A stretch of DNA of 64,000 bases, from the NCBI GenBank assembly GCA_017893485.1, contig CM030358.1, positions 250,808,728 through 250,872,727 of the forward strand, in the 5' to 3' direction. How positions within the stretch are numbered: the first letter of the stretch is position 1; every line of letters starts with the position of its first letter. The notes beneath the pieces are model-generated. The model saw only the letters and a program-made list of their open reading frames with translations, had not been told where the DNA came from and did not search any database. Below, piece by piece: positions 11,629 to 23,106 of the stretch. The DNA comes from Hemerocallis citrina (taxonomy: Eukaryota > Streptophyta > Magnoliopsida > Asparagales > Asphodelaceae). The translations under genes were made by a program, and so were the position numbers.

Positions 11629-14600
11629 TGTAACACCCTAGATTTTTAAATAATGTTTTTGAGATTAATAAATGAATTAAAATGATTTTTTGTGATTTAA
11701 GAAACATTTTTTGGAATTTATCTTTTTACACGTGTAGAATGCATGCAAATATTTTCTTGGGAAGTTCAAAGTAAGAAATTATTTTGGGAAAACCTAATAT
11801 TTATAGTAGGTATTATTTATGAATTTTCCATATTTTTCTGATATTTATTTGACATATTTGCAAATAATATGAAAAAAGGAGTTTTTGTGCAAAATTACCA
11901 CTTGGAGTAAAAACTCCAGAATTTTAGTTTTCTGGGCTGAGCATGATGGCTAGCCAAATCAGAGGTAAAGAGATTACTTTTTATTCTAATAGATTTGGTT
12001 TATTTTTCAAATTTATTACAGAAGGGTCTTTTTGCAAAATTGCCACTTTGAAGCAAAAAAATTACAAAATTTGTTTTTCTGGGTTTGAAAATAGTGCCGG
12101 CCATATTAGAGTAGTTATTTTTGATTTTTAATCTAAATTTATTGGTTAATCTAATTTTCTAGTATAAAGATTAATATATGTAAAGAGATATTCAAAAGGG
12201 ATAATTTGTAAAACCTACTTAAATCCCCAATACTCTAATTTCCGCCCTAATATAAGAGAGGTGCAGCCGTCTCTTTGCTTCACTACACAAAGGGCTTTCT
12301 TTATTATTGATTTCTTGGAGTTTCGAAGCGAGGATCTTGGATTTCTTGTGAAAGAAGGACTTTTCTTATTCTCTTTGTTATTTCGGTTGATTCTTCAATA
12401 AGGTGAGTGACATATGTTTGATTTCTTACTGTTCTATATTTGTTGTATGTGATGATTTGTTTATTAGAAATCATGTTAGGGGATTGTATGATGATATAAT
12501 GAGTTTATTAATGGATGGATGAATAAAGATTGAATCTTTTCATGAAAACTATGCTATTGATGATTAAAACTATATATAGATGACTTGAGATTGTTAAGAA
12601 CCTAATAGAAATCATGAGTAGGTTGCTTTCTTTCATATGCTTGCTGATTTGAATGATATAATGAGTATGTATGTTGTATATTGCATAAAAGTGAGTAAAA
12701 GATGTTTCTTTACTGTGTACATACATGTAGAATCTGTTTGGAGTGTTTTGGGTGAGAAAACCTTGATTAATACATGTTGTAATCACATATATCCATGGGT
12801 AGACTGATGTAAGTAATTGTATGCGTGTTTAATAAATTACAAGAGGGGTTTTGGATAAAAAAGAATCAAGTTTTGAGTTAAGGGTTGAGTATTTGATTTC
12901 GGTCTGATGTAAGTTCAGCCGAAACTTGGCTTTTGTGTTTTATGAAGTTTTCAAATTGGATCTTGAGTTGTTTTGATATTGAGATTGAAATAAACATTAT
13001 ACCACTCCTATTTGATGATCTTGATACTTTAACTGATGCTTAAACACCATATATATATATATAGACACACACACACACACACACACTACTTTTTACTGTT
13101 TTGAAGAGTTTTTATCAAAATTTTCTTTTTCATGATCTTGATGAGGTTTTGATTAATTTTATAAACTCCAGTATGTTAAACAAGTTGTATTTGATCAACT
13201 CAGGAATTTTGTTTTATAAATTTGTGATTTTACAAAGATTTAACGAAGTATCAGTAAAAAGGTTCACGAGTATTAAAGCTGTCATTTTTCGAACTTGACA
13301 GTTGACTGCACGAAAAAACACACGAAATGTCGGTCGACTGGCAGTTCTTGGATTTTTGGATTTTGGCTTGACATTTGACCGCCCATTTTTGAACTGTCTT
13401 TGACAGTCGACTGTCAATGTTCTCACTGATTATTTTCTTGAGTTTTTTCGTCGTCTTATTGAATGGTTATTTCTTCGAACTTATGGATTATTGATCTACT
13501 ATTTTAGATGATATTTTGCTATAGGTTACAGTATTTTACAGAGAGTTATATTTTGATTATAACAGAAATTAAATTGTATTTCTATGACTTTATAAAGTGA
13601 AATATATACGGTTTTCGAAGAAATTGATGTTATGTGATTTTCTACAATTTCAAAATATGATTTTCAGTTATTTAATTGGTTTAATATCTTATTTCACTTC
13701 TGGAAATCTATGAGTGTATTGAATGAATTTGGATATTCTGGATTAAAGAAAGTTATATTGATATACACGTTTTGATGATGAAAATAAGAGTTTTATTGAA
13801 GGTTTTGGTGTTGATTTTCGTTTTGAGAGTCTCTAGGAGTTGAGAGGGATTCCTGTGAACTGGAAAATAAGATTTTGTGGATTTTGACCAGTTGGGGTCT
13901 TGGAATTGTTTTGTGGAATCAAGTCCGACAGGGTACACTAACTCTAGAGAGGGAGAATTTGTGTTTTAATAATAATCAAGCTAAGGACATGCACTAGTGG
14001 AGATGTGATGGAACTTGAGAAATGTAAGTATATGCTCTAGGTGTCCAGTCCAATGGATGCGTTTCAGGACTTGTGTGTTCTGTCTCGAGAGGACAATTGG
14101 TATGTTCGCGTGTCGAGGGTTTGCAAGCCTATTCACGGAACATACAAGTGCATTCGTGTGTCGAGGGTCGACAGGCCTATTCACGGGATGTACCTATGTA
14201 TCTGCACGTCGAAGGGGACAGTGGGGTACACGGCAGGGAGGTGATTCTCTAGTTTTTGAGCTATTCTTACATGATGCATGCGCATCGAGGGTTGTCAAGC
14301 CTATTCACGGAGTAATCTGGATCTTGTTTCTATCACTGTAGTAGGATTAGTTGCATAACGAGGGAAACTAACCATATAAAATGGAGAACGATAAAGGTTT
14401 GCACCTGGACCTATGTAGTATAGAATGCATAGAATCCGACAAGTATGTATTAGAGAGTCATCATACTGCATTTGTGTTTTTTTTTTTGACTTGGTATTAT
14501 GCATGATGTTTTCCTGTTTTCCTATACTTGACACCTAGTCTAGTTTTACTTGATGTTTTCATACTTTATTTATTGTCATTTCATTCCCATTCGTTCTTAC

Positions 14601-14992
14601 TGTTGGTATGTGTTGATTACGACTTATTCCTTTATGTTTTATTTATGCTGTATTTCTTTTGATGTCACCCAGACCGTTATGGCTGACCCCGTAGTTTTGG
14701 GGATTAGGGTTATCTCTAGCCTCACGTTTTACAGGTAGGCACCTATAGCTTGGGATTTGGATGCATGTAGTAGAATGATAATGTGGCTTATGTAATTTGT
14801 AAAAGAATGTGTTGTAAAAGAAAGAATTATAATTGGAGGTGTTTGTTTTCTGCTGTGCTGTGTAAAAAATTGATGTAATAAAAGTTGAAAAATTTATCTG
14901 TGTTTGGCTATGTTTACTATTACATTGAGGTAGATGCTGGGAATTGTGCCACATATTTCTGAGATATTATATTGGAAATTCGGGGTCCTACA
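11629..14992 (+). mobile_element. Solo LTR, gypsy (plus-strand family)
   Basis: A 3364-bp LTR runs from TGTAACACCCTAG to CGGGGTCCTACA. The flanking 5-mers are TCGTT (11624-11628) and TGGTT (14993-14997), a target duplication with one mismatch. Homology to the LTR at 5695 is clear but diverged. The TATA-like block is at 12248 with the following GTGCAGCCGTC, and a splice donor AAG|GTGAGT is at 12403. The hypervariable zone here is a run of GTCGAGGGT...CCTATTCACGG units (14100-14310). A CA microsatellite is at 13063-13086. No primer site or coding domain adjoins it. Confidence 0.8.
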
Positions 14993-15319
14993 TGGTTAGG
15001 ATGTGAGGGTGATAGGGTATAGAGTACAGAGGTGGCTAGGGTTTAGGGGTGGAAGGTCGATGGTGATATGGGTCGAGGGGATATGGGTTGACGGGGTTAT
15101 GAGTCGACGGGGTTGGTGGTGGAGGGTCGACGGGGATATGGGTCGACGAGGATATTGGAGTTGCTGTTGCTGTTGCTATTGCTGCTGATGGAGTTTGGGA
15201 AGTTGACGGGTGTTTGGGGAGGTCGACGGTGATGGAGTTGTGGAAGTCGACAGTGATGGACAGGGGAGGGTTGGAGTTGCTATTTCTGTTGCTGGGGTTG
15301 GGGAAGTCGATGATGATTG
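14993..15319 (-). other. Copia-1 leader fragment, pyrimidine-rich
   Basis: This 327-bp island lies between two solo LTRs. On the minus strand it is rich in CCAAACCC, GTCGAC and CAGCAA repeats, coding at best for Ser/Pro/Gln-rich text with stops. It matches the style of the leader next to the Copia-1 primer site. Its position between two target duplications makes it part of the interrupted Copia-1 internal region. Confidence 0.5.
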
Positions 15320-18300
15320 TGTAATATCCTGAATTTTCAATTATAACTAAATAAGAGTTTGTTTGATTTCACGTGTTTTGCACGTGCAAATTTATATACA
15401 TTTTCCCCTAAAAATTATTCATTTTCATATCATGAACGATTATTTTAATTCTTCTATTTTTAATTTAAAAGCCTATTTAAACACTTGGCCTAATTTTCTA
15501 ACTCTAGCCCACACTAATTAATTTAATTATTTTAAATTAGAAGCCCATAGACTTTTAGCCCACTAGTTTGAGCCCACTAATTTAATTCTCTTTTAAATAA
15601 CCCAACTTGCAAGGTAGACTTGTTTTTGTAACAAATTAATTAAATTAACATCAACAACTAGTAACTATGGGTGCATTGTGTGACACGTGCATTGCACTAG
15701 CACGTGTCTTGAGTGTGCATGAGGGTAGGCCGGATGGCTTCAAGAGAGAGTGGGAGAGGTGGAGTAGTGGAGAGGTAGTTTTGTGTTCGTGGGTAGTTGT
15801 TCTAACTCCCTAATACATCATAGCCCCTAATCTACATCCATCTAGATCAATCTTGACCCTCCATTTTGCTTTGAAAAAAGTATAAATGCCCCCTCATTCT
15901 CTTCATGAAATGCACTAGAAAAACTTACAAGAGAAAAAGAAAGAAAGAAAACTAGTTGTGAGAAAAAGATTGAGAGCAATTGTGAGTAAAAAGATTGAGC
16001 GAGTTGAGTTGTGTGTTCTTGCACCCAGAGGAGGCCGACCAAACATCTAGAGGAGAGGAAGTGCTCGGGTTCCATCAAGCAAGGAGGAGAAAGTGCTTTT
16101 TGTGGCGCAATCTAGGAGGAGAAGGAACTGTTCGTGTGTTCAAGGAGATTTCTAGGAGCTTTCTAATTGTTTTCCTTCAAAAAGGTGGGTGATTTCTCAA
16201 GGTTCTAATGTAGATATCATGCTAGGGATTAAATTTATGAAATTTCTTAGAAAAAACTAGTTAATTTGGCCATGTGTTGCTTTAAAAGAGACTAGTTAGA
16301 AATGAAGTGAATGCGTGATGAATTGATTGATAGTTACTATAAATTGTGATTACTACATTAGAATATCATGTTGCTATGAAAATGTGAATTTTGAACCATG
16401 CTAGATGTAGAATATATATTGGTAAATGGCTAGTTGATTAATTGAAATATTGGTTATATGCTAAATTAAGTATTGTGACACTAGTGTGATAGAAGAGAAT
16501 TGTGTTCTAGAAATGTTGTGGAAATAAAAGAAAGCAAGAAAACAACCTTATGTGATAATTGTAGTGCTAAATTTGGTGGAAATCATGGTTGCTTTTAAAT
16601 GTTGAAATTGTAGACATAGAATACAAATTAGAAAGAGAAATTCATGTTTTTATGTCAAAATAATAATTTTAAAATACTGTTATGTTGCAAATCTATAAGA
16701 TCAGTAATCTGAAAATTTTCATGGAACAAATTAGAGGAGAAAAGAGTTTAAGAGTTTTTGAAATATGAAATATTAGTAACAAACAGAGAGTTGAGTTAAA
16801 AATAACTCAACTCATCTCACATTGATTAGTTGCCTTGGTCATTATGGTCTTCAGGTGCACCCTTAGAGCGTTACTGTAGCACGGCGGCACTGTGTGCTTG
16901 GGTTCGAGTCTCGGCAGAATCTTTGTTTTTTCAAAAATGTGATTTTTATTCAAAACCTGAACCCAAAACTCAAACATATTTTAAGTTCCCTGCTAGACAG
17001 TTAGTCACGTTGGTCATTCTGGTTATTGGGTGCGGTTTGGTGACGTTACTGTTCACCCGTGGGGCCTCTGTGCGGGGTTCGAAACCGGCCTCTGGCCATT
17101 TTTTTTGAGTTTTGATTTTCATTATATTTTTGATGTTTCTAAGGGTTTTTAATGTTGTAAAAATTGAGAAAAATTATTAGAAATCTTAGAAAAATATTAG
17201 GACTTCATGAAAGTTTTTCTACAACATTTTGAACTATTATAATGAGAATTAGAGTGAATTTTTTAGAACAAGAATTAATAAAATTGTTGGATATGATTCT
17301 TTTTGTAATTAAAGATAAAAATAATTTTGTTGAAGATAGAGAAAATCATGAAGAGTTCAAAAATGAGTTTTTGACATATAAATTATTGAGTAAAATTGTT
17401 TAAGATTATGCAAGTTGGGCATGGAGAAATAAATTGAAAAGAAACATGATGAAATGTGAAAATTTATGAAGATGTATACTCTCATTTGATGAGCATGAAA
17501 AGAAAATTGAAACTTGAGTTTTAGCTAAGTCCTCACGTCGGCGAGAATGAATGTTTTGAAAAGAGAAATGTGATAAATAAGACCAAGATTGGGTCATGAT
17601 TAATGAGTGAAATTTAAGACAGATGTAGAGGTAACGCTAATTGAGTATTGATTTTTATTCACGATTCAATTATCTAAGGATTAGACACATAGTGGAGATG
17701 TGATGAAAGTAAGAGAAAAATATTAGTATGAGGGCCATTGGATCTGCGGTGTGAGTGTTCACAGGATGTCCTCATGATACGTCATGTTAGGGCATGGATA
17801 CTACTCCAGGATATCGTACCGGTGGCGACGCTTGTGGGGTGTTTGGTGACTACGGGTGGTGCCATTGTCCATGGCGGAAGTGAATTGTCCACAGGATGCC
17901 TGCATGATGCGTCATGTGTCAGCGCGTGGGATTCTCTCCAGGATGTCTGGACATGGGCTCGTAATTCATAGAACACTTAGGATACTTACCGTAGTTACCG
18001 TAGTAGTTTAAATCATGACGAGGGAATCAACCCTACAAGATGAAGAACGATTAAGAGCTTGCCCTCAGACTTATGTAGTATGGGATGCATAGAATCCGAA
18101 CAAGTGCGCATTAGTGTCATGTAATATAAATAACTGTATTAAGGACTAAGTGCACATTCACACACGACATCAATAAGACAGTCCCCCTTAGCTTTGTTTT
18201 GTGACAAGTGTGTGCTTTCTAAGTAAGAGAAATTGATGTATTATATCCTAGCGTCAGTTGTATGCAACTGACGTACCCACAGTTTCTATGCATGATAAAG

Positions 18301-18509
18301 TGATTGACAAGACTAAAGATTGATTGCTGCTTAAAGAAATGTTCAAGTTGTTATTAATTCATGTATAATGTTGTAATTTGCTTCCGCTGTGTAAAATGTA
18401 ATCATTGTTATAATAAAAGTTTTTAATTCTTTGTCAAATTGTATGAAGTGAAGTGTAAAGATCCCGTGGAACTTCGAATTCAGTCTTATTTGGAATTCGG
18501 GGTGTTACA
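15320..18509 (+). mobile_element. Solo LTR, gypsy (plus-strand family), perfect TSD
   Basis: A 3190-bp LTR runs from TGTAATATCCTG to TCGGGGTGTTACA, flanked by a perfect GATTG duplication (15315-15319 and 18510-18514). A TATA box (TATAAATG) is at 15881 and a splice donor AAG|GTGGGT at 16185, in the same order as in its sister LTRs. The hypervariable zone is at about 17740-17960, with repeated CAGGATGTC/CTCCAGGAT motifs. Two copies of TTGGTCATT...TGGTTATTGGGTG/TCTTCAGGTGCAC-type blocks (16830-17090) form a further internal repeat. There is no internal domain, so it is a solo LTR. Confidence 0.92.
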
Positions 18510-18514
18510 GATTG

Positions 18515-18628
18515 ACGTTGGGATTTTTTGTTAAGTTTAGGAAGTTGATGAGATTAGGAAGATGAAGAGGGTAGATTAGAAATTTGTGATTAAGTGGATT
18601 TGGAATTAGGGTCAGGGATTAAAGTTAC
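18515..18628 (-). other. Copia-1 leader next to primer site
   Basis: This short segment follows the primer site on the minus strand and reads CCCTGACCCTAATTCC and similar, a typical copia leader composition. It is continuous with 14993-15319 once the GATTG-flanked solo LTR is removed. Confidence 0.55.
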
Positions 18629-18640
18629 GCTATGATACCA
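18629..18640 (-). promoter_or_regulatory. Copia-1 primer binding site
   Basis: The minus strand reads TGGTATCATAGC directly after the LTR end. It matches the tRNA-iMet primer site TGGTATCAGAGC except at one position. It sets the minus orientation of Copia-1. Confidence 0.75.
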
Positions 18641-18778
18641 TGATAAAGTTAACAGAGAGATTGGAAATATATATTGGATTGTTTATAACTGAGTACAATG
18701 ACTTCTATATATAAGAGGGAACCAAATATTAAACTGATAGATAACATGATATGGGACTATATAATACAATATCTAACA
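18641..18778 (-). repeat. Copia-1 5' LTR (138 bp)
   Basis: On the minus strand this short LTR begins TGTTAGATATTG and ends TTAACTTTATCA, immediately before the primer site. A TATA box (CTTATATATAG, about 18697-18710) sits near its middle. It resembles the Copia-2 LTR (20104-20273) in its ends, its TATA context and the following TTGTA(C/T)TCAGTT. The matching 3' LTR would lie left of base 270 and is lost. Confidence 0.75.
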
Positions 18779-19036
18779 AAAAAAAGCCTAAGTTTGATTT
18801 TTGTTAGTTCAAAGTTGTAGAGATAATCTACATGTATTGCACATGTTAAGCTAGTTGGTATGTAACTTGAAAACCGAAGTTTCAACAAATATTTGAAATT
18901 TATCTATAGAGGCTAATGTATCTGATCATAAAATGGGAGTATATATATATATATTCACTTTTGGGTCTTAGGCTGAAAAAACGGTCTAGAATCACTTTAT
19001 ATATATAGAATCACTTTATATATATATATGTATATA

Positions 19037-19076
<40 letters not shown>
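18779..19076. repeat. AT-rich spacer with TA microsatellite
   Basis: There is no gene here. The sequence is AT-rich and ends in TATATG/TA repeats from about 19013 to 19076, which abut the Helitron-like terminus. Two copies of AGAATCACTTTATATATA lie at 18988-19027. Confidence 0.6.
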
Positions 19077-19077
<1 letters not shown>

Positions 19078-19512
19078 TAGCTATTTGCACGCGTGCAATG
19101 CACGCCCTAATATTTAAAGGTGTGTAGGATTTTGAGGAAGGGGCAGGTCACCGAAGAAATTGCATGCAGAGTTGACATTTTGATATTTGCACAATTTTGA
19201 TTTCTACAGGCATGCACATATTAGTTTAGACAGTAACTTTTCTGTATTGTTTATTTTTTAAATTTTGATCAACTTAGTATACATGCATCGTTCTTCCTAG
19301 ACATTGAAGTTAACAGGAACTATTAATGGTAACAAATTAATAGTTTCCTCCTACCAATGTAATTGCATGCATGTGTTGATTTTTTTCATAATGCATGCAA
19401 ATTACATTTTTGACCTCCGATATTAGCCATATATTTTTTTAGCTTTTTATGTTTATGGGGGCATGATAGTAAAAAGCCGCCAAAATGGAGCTTTGCTTAA
19501 TAATAGTATAGA
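19077..19512 (-). mobile_element. Helitron-like non-autonomous element
   Basis: Read on the minus strand, it begins TCTATACTATTATTAAGC preceded by A. It ends with a palindrome TTGCACGCGTGCAA, then ATAG and CTAG followed by T. A TC start, a hairpin shortly before a CTRR end, and insertion between A and T with no target duplication are the hallmarks of plant Helitrons. The 436-bp length and lack of any ORF make it non-autonomous. The flanking TA repeat makes the A/T insertion point weak evidence on its own, so the call rests on the start motif plus the hairpin and CTAG end. Confidence 0.6.
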
Positions 19513-19628
19513 TAATACATGCAAATTACATTTTTGACCTCCGATATTAGCCATATATTTTTTAGCCTTTTATGTTTATGGGGGCATGATAGTAAAAAGC
19601 CGTCAAAATGGAGCTTTGCTTAATAATA

Positions 19629-19629
<1 letters not shown>
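19513..19629 (-). repeat. Tandem partial copy of the Helitron 5' end
   Basis: About 117 bases nearly repeat 19390-19512, including TTTTTGACCTCCGATATTAG and TTTATGTTTATGGGGGCATG, and end in the same TAATAATAGTATA. This is a tandem or serial-insertion copy of the element's 5' part. Confidence 0.85.

Positions 19630-19702
<73 letters not shown>
19630..19702. repeat. (TA)n microsatellite
   Basis: About 36 uninterrupted TA dinucleotides extend from the end of the Helitron 5' copy. Long apparent ORFs of alternating Ile/Tyr across it are artefacts. Confidence 0.95.
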
Positions 19703-19704
<2 letters not shown>

Positions 19705-19713
19705 CTTTTTTTT

Positions 19714-19835
19714 CCTTTTTTTTTTTCTTTTTCCCCAAAAGTGGGACAGATTAATCTATATATATATATATATTGAAGTACGAATCTATCCCACCTTTGG
19801 GGAAAAAGAAAAAAGAAAAGGAAAAAGAAAAGGAA
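19714..19835. repeat. Inverted repeat with TA loop
   Basis: The left arm (CTTTTTCCCCAAAAGTGGGA, ending near 19755) is nearly complementary to the right arm (starting near 19783, TCCCACCTTTGGGGAAAAAG). They flank a TA-rich loop, and the arms extend into CT- and GA-rich tails. It may be a small MITE or a stable hairpin; no target duplication is evident. Sequence from 19840 to 20103 holds a CA-type microsatellite and nothing else I recognise. Confidence 0.7.
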
Positions 19836-20103
19836 TAATATATGTACACACACACATACACACACACCCCACAAGAATTTGCATACTTAAATTTGCTCAA
19901 AAAATTCTGGCCTACTAATCATTTATATTCAACATTTAGGACCTAATGAACTAAAATTATGTATATTAATAGTCAATATAAACCAAGGGTATCATATTTA
20001 AATAAAACTGTGTGATTCCTTTGGATGTAACTCCTTTTTTAGCAGTTGTTTCTCATACCACTGCTCATAAAAGGAAGTATAATAAGAAGTACAATACCTC
20101 TTT

Positions 20104-20273
20104 TGTTAGGACTAGTGCTTGGATCAAAGCTTGTTAAAGTAGTCTTCGCTTAGTCCCCAACGAAATTATATTTAGATTACTCTTTATACTCTCTATATAT
20201 AAGAGGTATTGTATTCAGTTAAATGAATCCCATAAAGTTTTCTTTCTTGTCTCTATACTAGTATCAATTAACA
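20104..20273 (+). repeat. Copia-2 5' LTR (170 bp)
   Basis: It begins TGTTAGGACTAG and ends CAATTAACA. A TATA box (CTATATATAAG) lies at about 20192-20203. It is followed at once by TCATATCAGAGCTG (20274), a tRNA-iMet primer site with two mismatches. It faces away from the Copia-1 LTR 1.3 kb to the left, and the two LTRs are alike. Confidence 0.75.
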
Positions 20274-21130
20274 TCATATCAGAGCTGAAAAAATATACAC
20301 AGAAATTTTCCAAAAAAAGTTAGGGTTTTCTTTCTCTCCCTCTTCACAAGGGAGAAGACCCTATCTTCTTCCTCCAAACCCAAAACCCAAACCCAACTTC
20401 CCTCCAAACCCAAAATCCTAACTCTAACCTACCTTCCTCTTCCTCCTCCAAAGCCCTTCCACATCTCGCCCCCCTCCTTGCATCTCCACGTCGCTGCCGC
20501 CTTCCCGATCACCAGCCGCCTCCATTCCCTATCCCGATCCTCTCTCGCCTCCACTCCTATCCCACTTCAAATCTCCAAAACCCTAATTCTCTCCACACCC
20601 AAACCCGACCCCACCTCCAAAACCATCTTGAATAGTCTAATCTCATTATGCCATGCCTAATCCCCTCCTTCACCCCACTCACTGCCTCCATTCCACTGAA
20701 ACCCATTCCCATCTTCATCCCCTTCATCAAAACCGACCCTATTCCAACCCGAACCGAACTCCATCTTCACTCGACACGGCCCTCGGCATCGTCACTAACA
20801 CTATTGTCCTCGTCGCTGCAGCTGCTGTCCTCTTTTCCAGGTGCCGCCAATCAAGAAACCCCCTCATTTGCTACTCCATCTTAGTCTTTTTTTCTCAGTT
20901 CATTTGAATTGTTTTCGCATTCTTCATGTATACACATATGTAAATCTTGAACATCAATCACTTGAGTAATAATAAGTTGCTTCTTTTAATCCAAAAATCC
21001 AAAAAAAATTAGGGAAAAAAAATTCAAAAGCCTCGTGATGCGCACTATTCTGTAATGTGTGCTAGTTTTTTATGTCCTCTCCAATCACCATCTATCCTTC
21101 ACTCATTTTCTCCTTCAGAACTAATTTAGA
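20274..21130 (+). other. Copia-2 leader
   Basis: The primer site is followed by a leader rich in CCAAACCC and CCTCC, with short Pro/Ser-rich ORFs. One segment (about 20780-20905) encodes a hydrophobic Val/Ala stretch and then stops. A similar short hydrophobic stretch occurs in the Copia-1 leader. I see no convincing gene here. Confidence 0.5.
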
Positions 21131-21359
21131 TCTGCTCCTATAATGAATTCCTCTACTACAACGGTGAAACGAACTCAGGAGAATGCACCCTTAAAAGCTA
21201 GCTATTAATGGGAGGGAACCCAAGTTTATTTCAACCCTACATCGGCTACCCATATAACCGATATGAGACTAAATGGTCCCTAACAAGCGGCAATCTCCCT
21301 TCCTTCTCCAAGGGTGACCCCCTCTCGTCCAACGGTAACTGATACTTCTTCTCTATTGA

Positions 21360-22175
21360 AGGCCAAACGCATGACAACTGAGAATCTATCCGGTCACAAC
21401 AACTTCATGACATAGTCCCGCTTTGTCATGCATTTCCTCAAAGGATGCGAGATGTACCATCACCTCACTGAACCAGCTCCTCTGACTACAGATCTACATT
21501 CAAAGTATGGGATCGTGATGACAACTTGATTGTCAATATGATGACCAATTGTATAGACCGGGATGCCTACAACTCCATTACTTTCCTTGACACAACAAAA
21601 GAAATATGGGATACACCTTATCAAATGTACTTCTCCAATAACATGCAGTGCTTGTATGATATATTCCACGATGTGATCGAAACTAAGCAGAGTGATGACA
21701 TTCATGCACATCTCTCCCGCTTTAATTAGTTCTTAGAAGAATGTAAGCTCTATCAGTCATACTCTGCCGATTTCGCTGTACAGTATAAGCAACGTGAGGC
21801 TCTTCTAGCCGTTCTTGCCTTGGAAAATGTTCGCCTATATCTTGAAGGTGTTCATTTTTTAGATCATTGTCACCAATGCCAGTCCCTCTCGCTATGATTT
21901 CCATGTTTAGCTACCATGAATGACCCATCCTGCTTTGTTGAAACCCCAGCACTGTTTGCACTGCCTCCGGTCGAGGCCGTAGTCTTTCTGATCACTCACA
22001 GCAGTTTTCTTCTTCTTCCAAGAGTTGTGGTTTTTATTCTTCACGGGGCCGTGGTGATGGTCCTCGCAACACTAAATATTGTACCTATTGTTAGGGCCGA
22101 TCTCATGAGTATGCGACGTGTTGAAAACATATTGGTTGTCCACCTGCTGCTCATCATCTTCCATTGTGGAACCTT
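21360..22175 (+). pseudogene. gag: Copia-2 Gag remnant
   Basis: Broken frames encode a copia-type Gag. An N-terminal block (ENLSGHNNF, FLKGCEMYHHLT) is followed by WDRDDNLIVNMM and TTKEIWDT, then KQSDDIHAHLSRF. These match the order of the UBN2/retrotran_gag family (W..D..I....M, AKE.W..L, K Q....). At 22075-22150 another frame shows a zinc knuckle, KYCTYC then SHEYATCW. A frameshift lies near 21500 and stops lie at about 21411 and 21727. The frame ends near 22190, where pararetrovirus-like RT begins. Protease and pol are not present. Confidence 0.8.
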
Positions 22176-22194
22176 CTTCTTTAACTGCTGCTCC

Positions 22195-23092
22195 TGGAAT
22201 ATTAAAACAGTCCTGGAATATTTCAATAATATATGGATAAAATATTTGAAAAGTGAAATAATTTTATATTAGTATATGTAGATGATATTCTAATAGGATC
22301 CAAAAATGTAGAGCAACATAAAGAACATTTACAAAAATTCATAGAAATATTAAAGAATGTAGAAATTATACTATAAAAAAGAAAATGGAATTATTCAAAA
22401 CAGAGATAGAATTCTTAGGAACAAAATTGTCAAATGAAGGAATAGAACAATAACCACATATAGCTGAAAAAATAAAGACATTTCCAAATATTTTAAAAGA
22501 AAAAAGAGAAGTACAAGTCATAATCGAACTACTAAATCAAACAAGATGATATATACCAAACCTGTCAGCAAAAACAAATTGGCTATAACAAAAACTAAAA
22601 AAGTTCAAGAAATGAGAATGGACCTCAGAGGATAAAGAAAAACTTAAAATATTGAAACAACAAACTTCATAATTAAATAAACTAAGACTACATGTTAAAG
22701 AATGTACATGGATAATAGAAACAGATGCCAGTGAAGATAATTTGGGAGAAGTATTGAAATTTATTGAAATAGGTGAAAAAGAAGAAAGACTAGGTAGATA
22801 TACTAGTGGATCATTCACACATACTCAACAAAATTACCACATAAATGAAAAAGAAATATTAGCTATCTTAAAAGCCATAAAAAAGTTTGAATTATTCATA
22901 ATACATACAAATTTCATCGTAAGAACAGATAATACACAAGCAAAAAGTTGGATTAACAAAATAATAGACCCAACTATAGCAAATAAAAGATTATAAGATG
23001 ACAAATCGAGTTAGCACATTATGTCTTTACAATAGAAAATATAAAAGGAAAAGATAACATTCTAGTAGATTTCTTATTACGAAACTAACAAT
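22195..23092 (+). pseudogene. Endogenous pararetrovirus RT/RNase H fragment
   Basis: The frame holds the C-terminal half of a Caulimoviridae-type reverse transcriptase and its RNase H. The RT catalytic block is VYVDDILIG (about 22277-22303), followed by HIAEKI and the thumb region. The RNase H part begins with IIETDAS (about 22712) and continues with YTSGSFT, KEILAILKAIKKFE and RTDNTQ. After a TGA it ends in IKGKDN...DFLLRN, typical of the end of caulimovirid pol. Many in-frame stops make it non-functional. RT upstream of this point, protease and movement/coat regions are absent to the left, where Copia-2 gag abuts. In the live family this enzyme copies terminally redundant RNA into DNA in cytoplasmic particles. 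Genus is not assigned. Confidence 0.85.
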
Positions 23093-23106
23093 TTTGCTTT
23101 TATAGG

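Noticed and set aside
11629..14992. 3' LTR of the element starting at 5695
   Set aside because: The two LTRs are strongly diverged, no polypurine tract precedes 11629, and the flanking 5-mers TCGTT/TGGTT fit a solo insertion. It is not fully excluded.
19586..19918. Long Ile/Tyr repeat ORFs on both strands
   Set aside because: They are translations of a TA microsatellite and its flanking inverted repeat.
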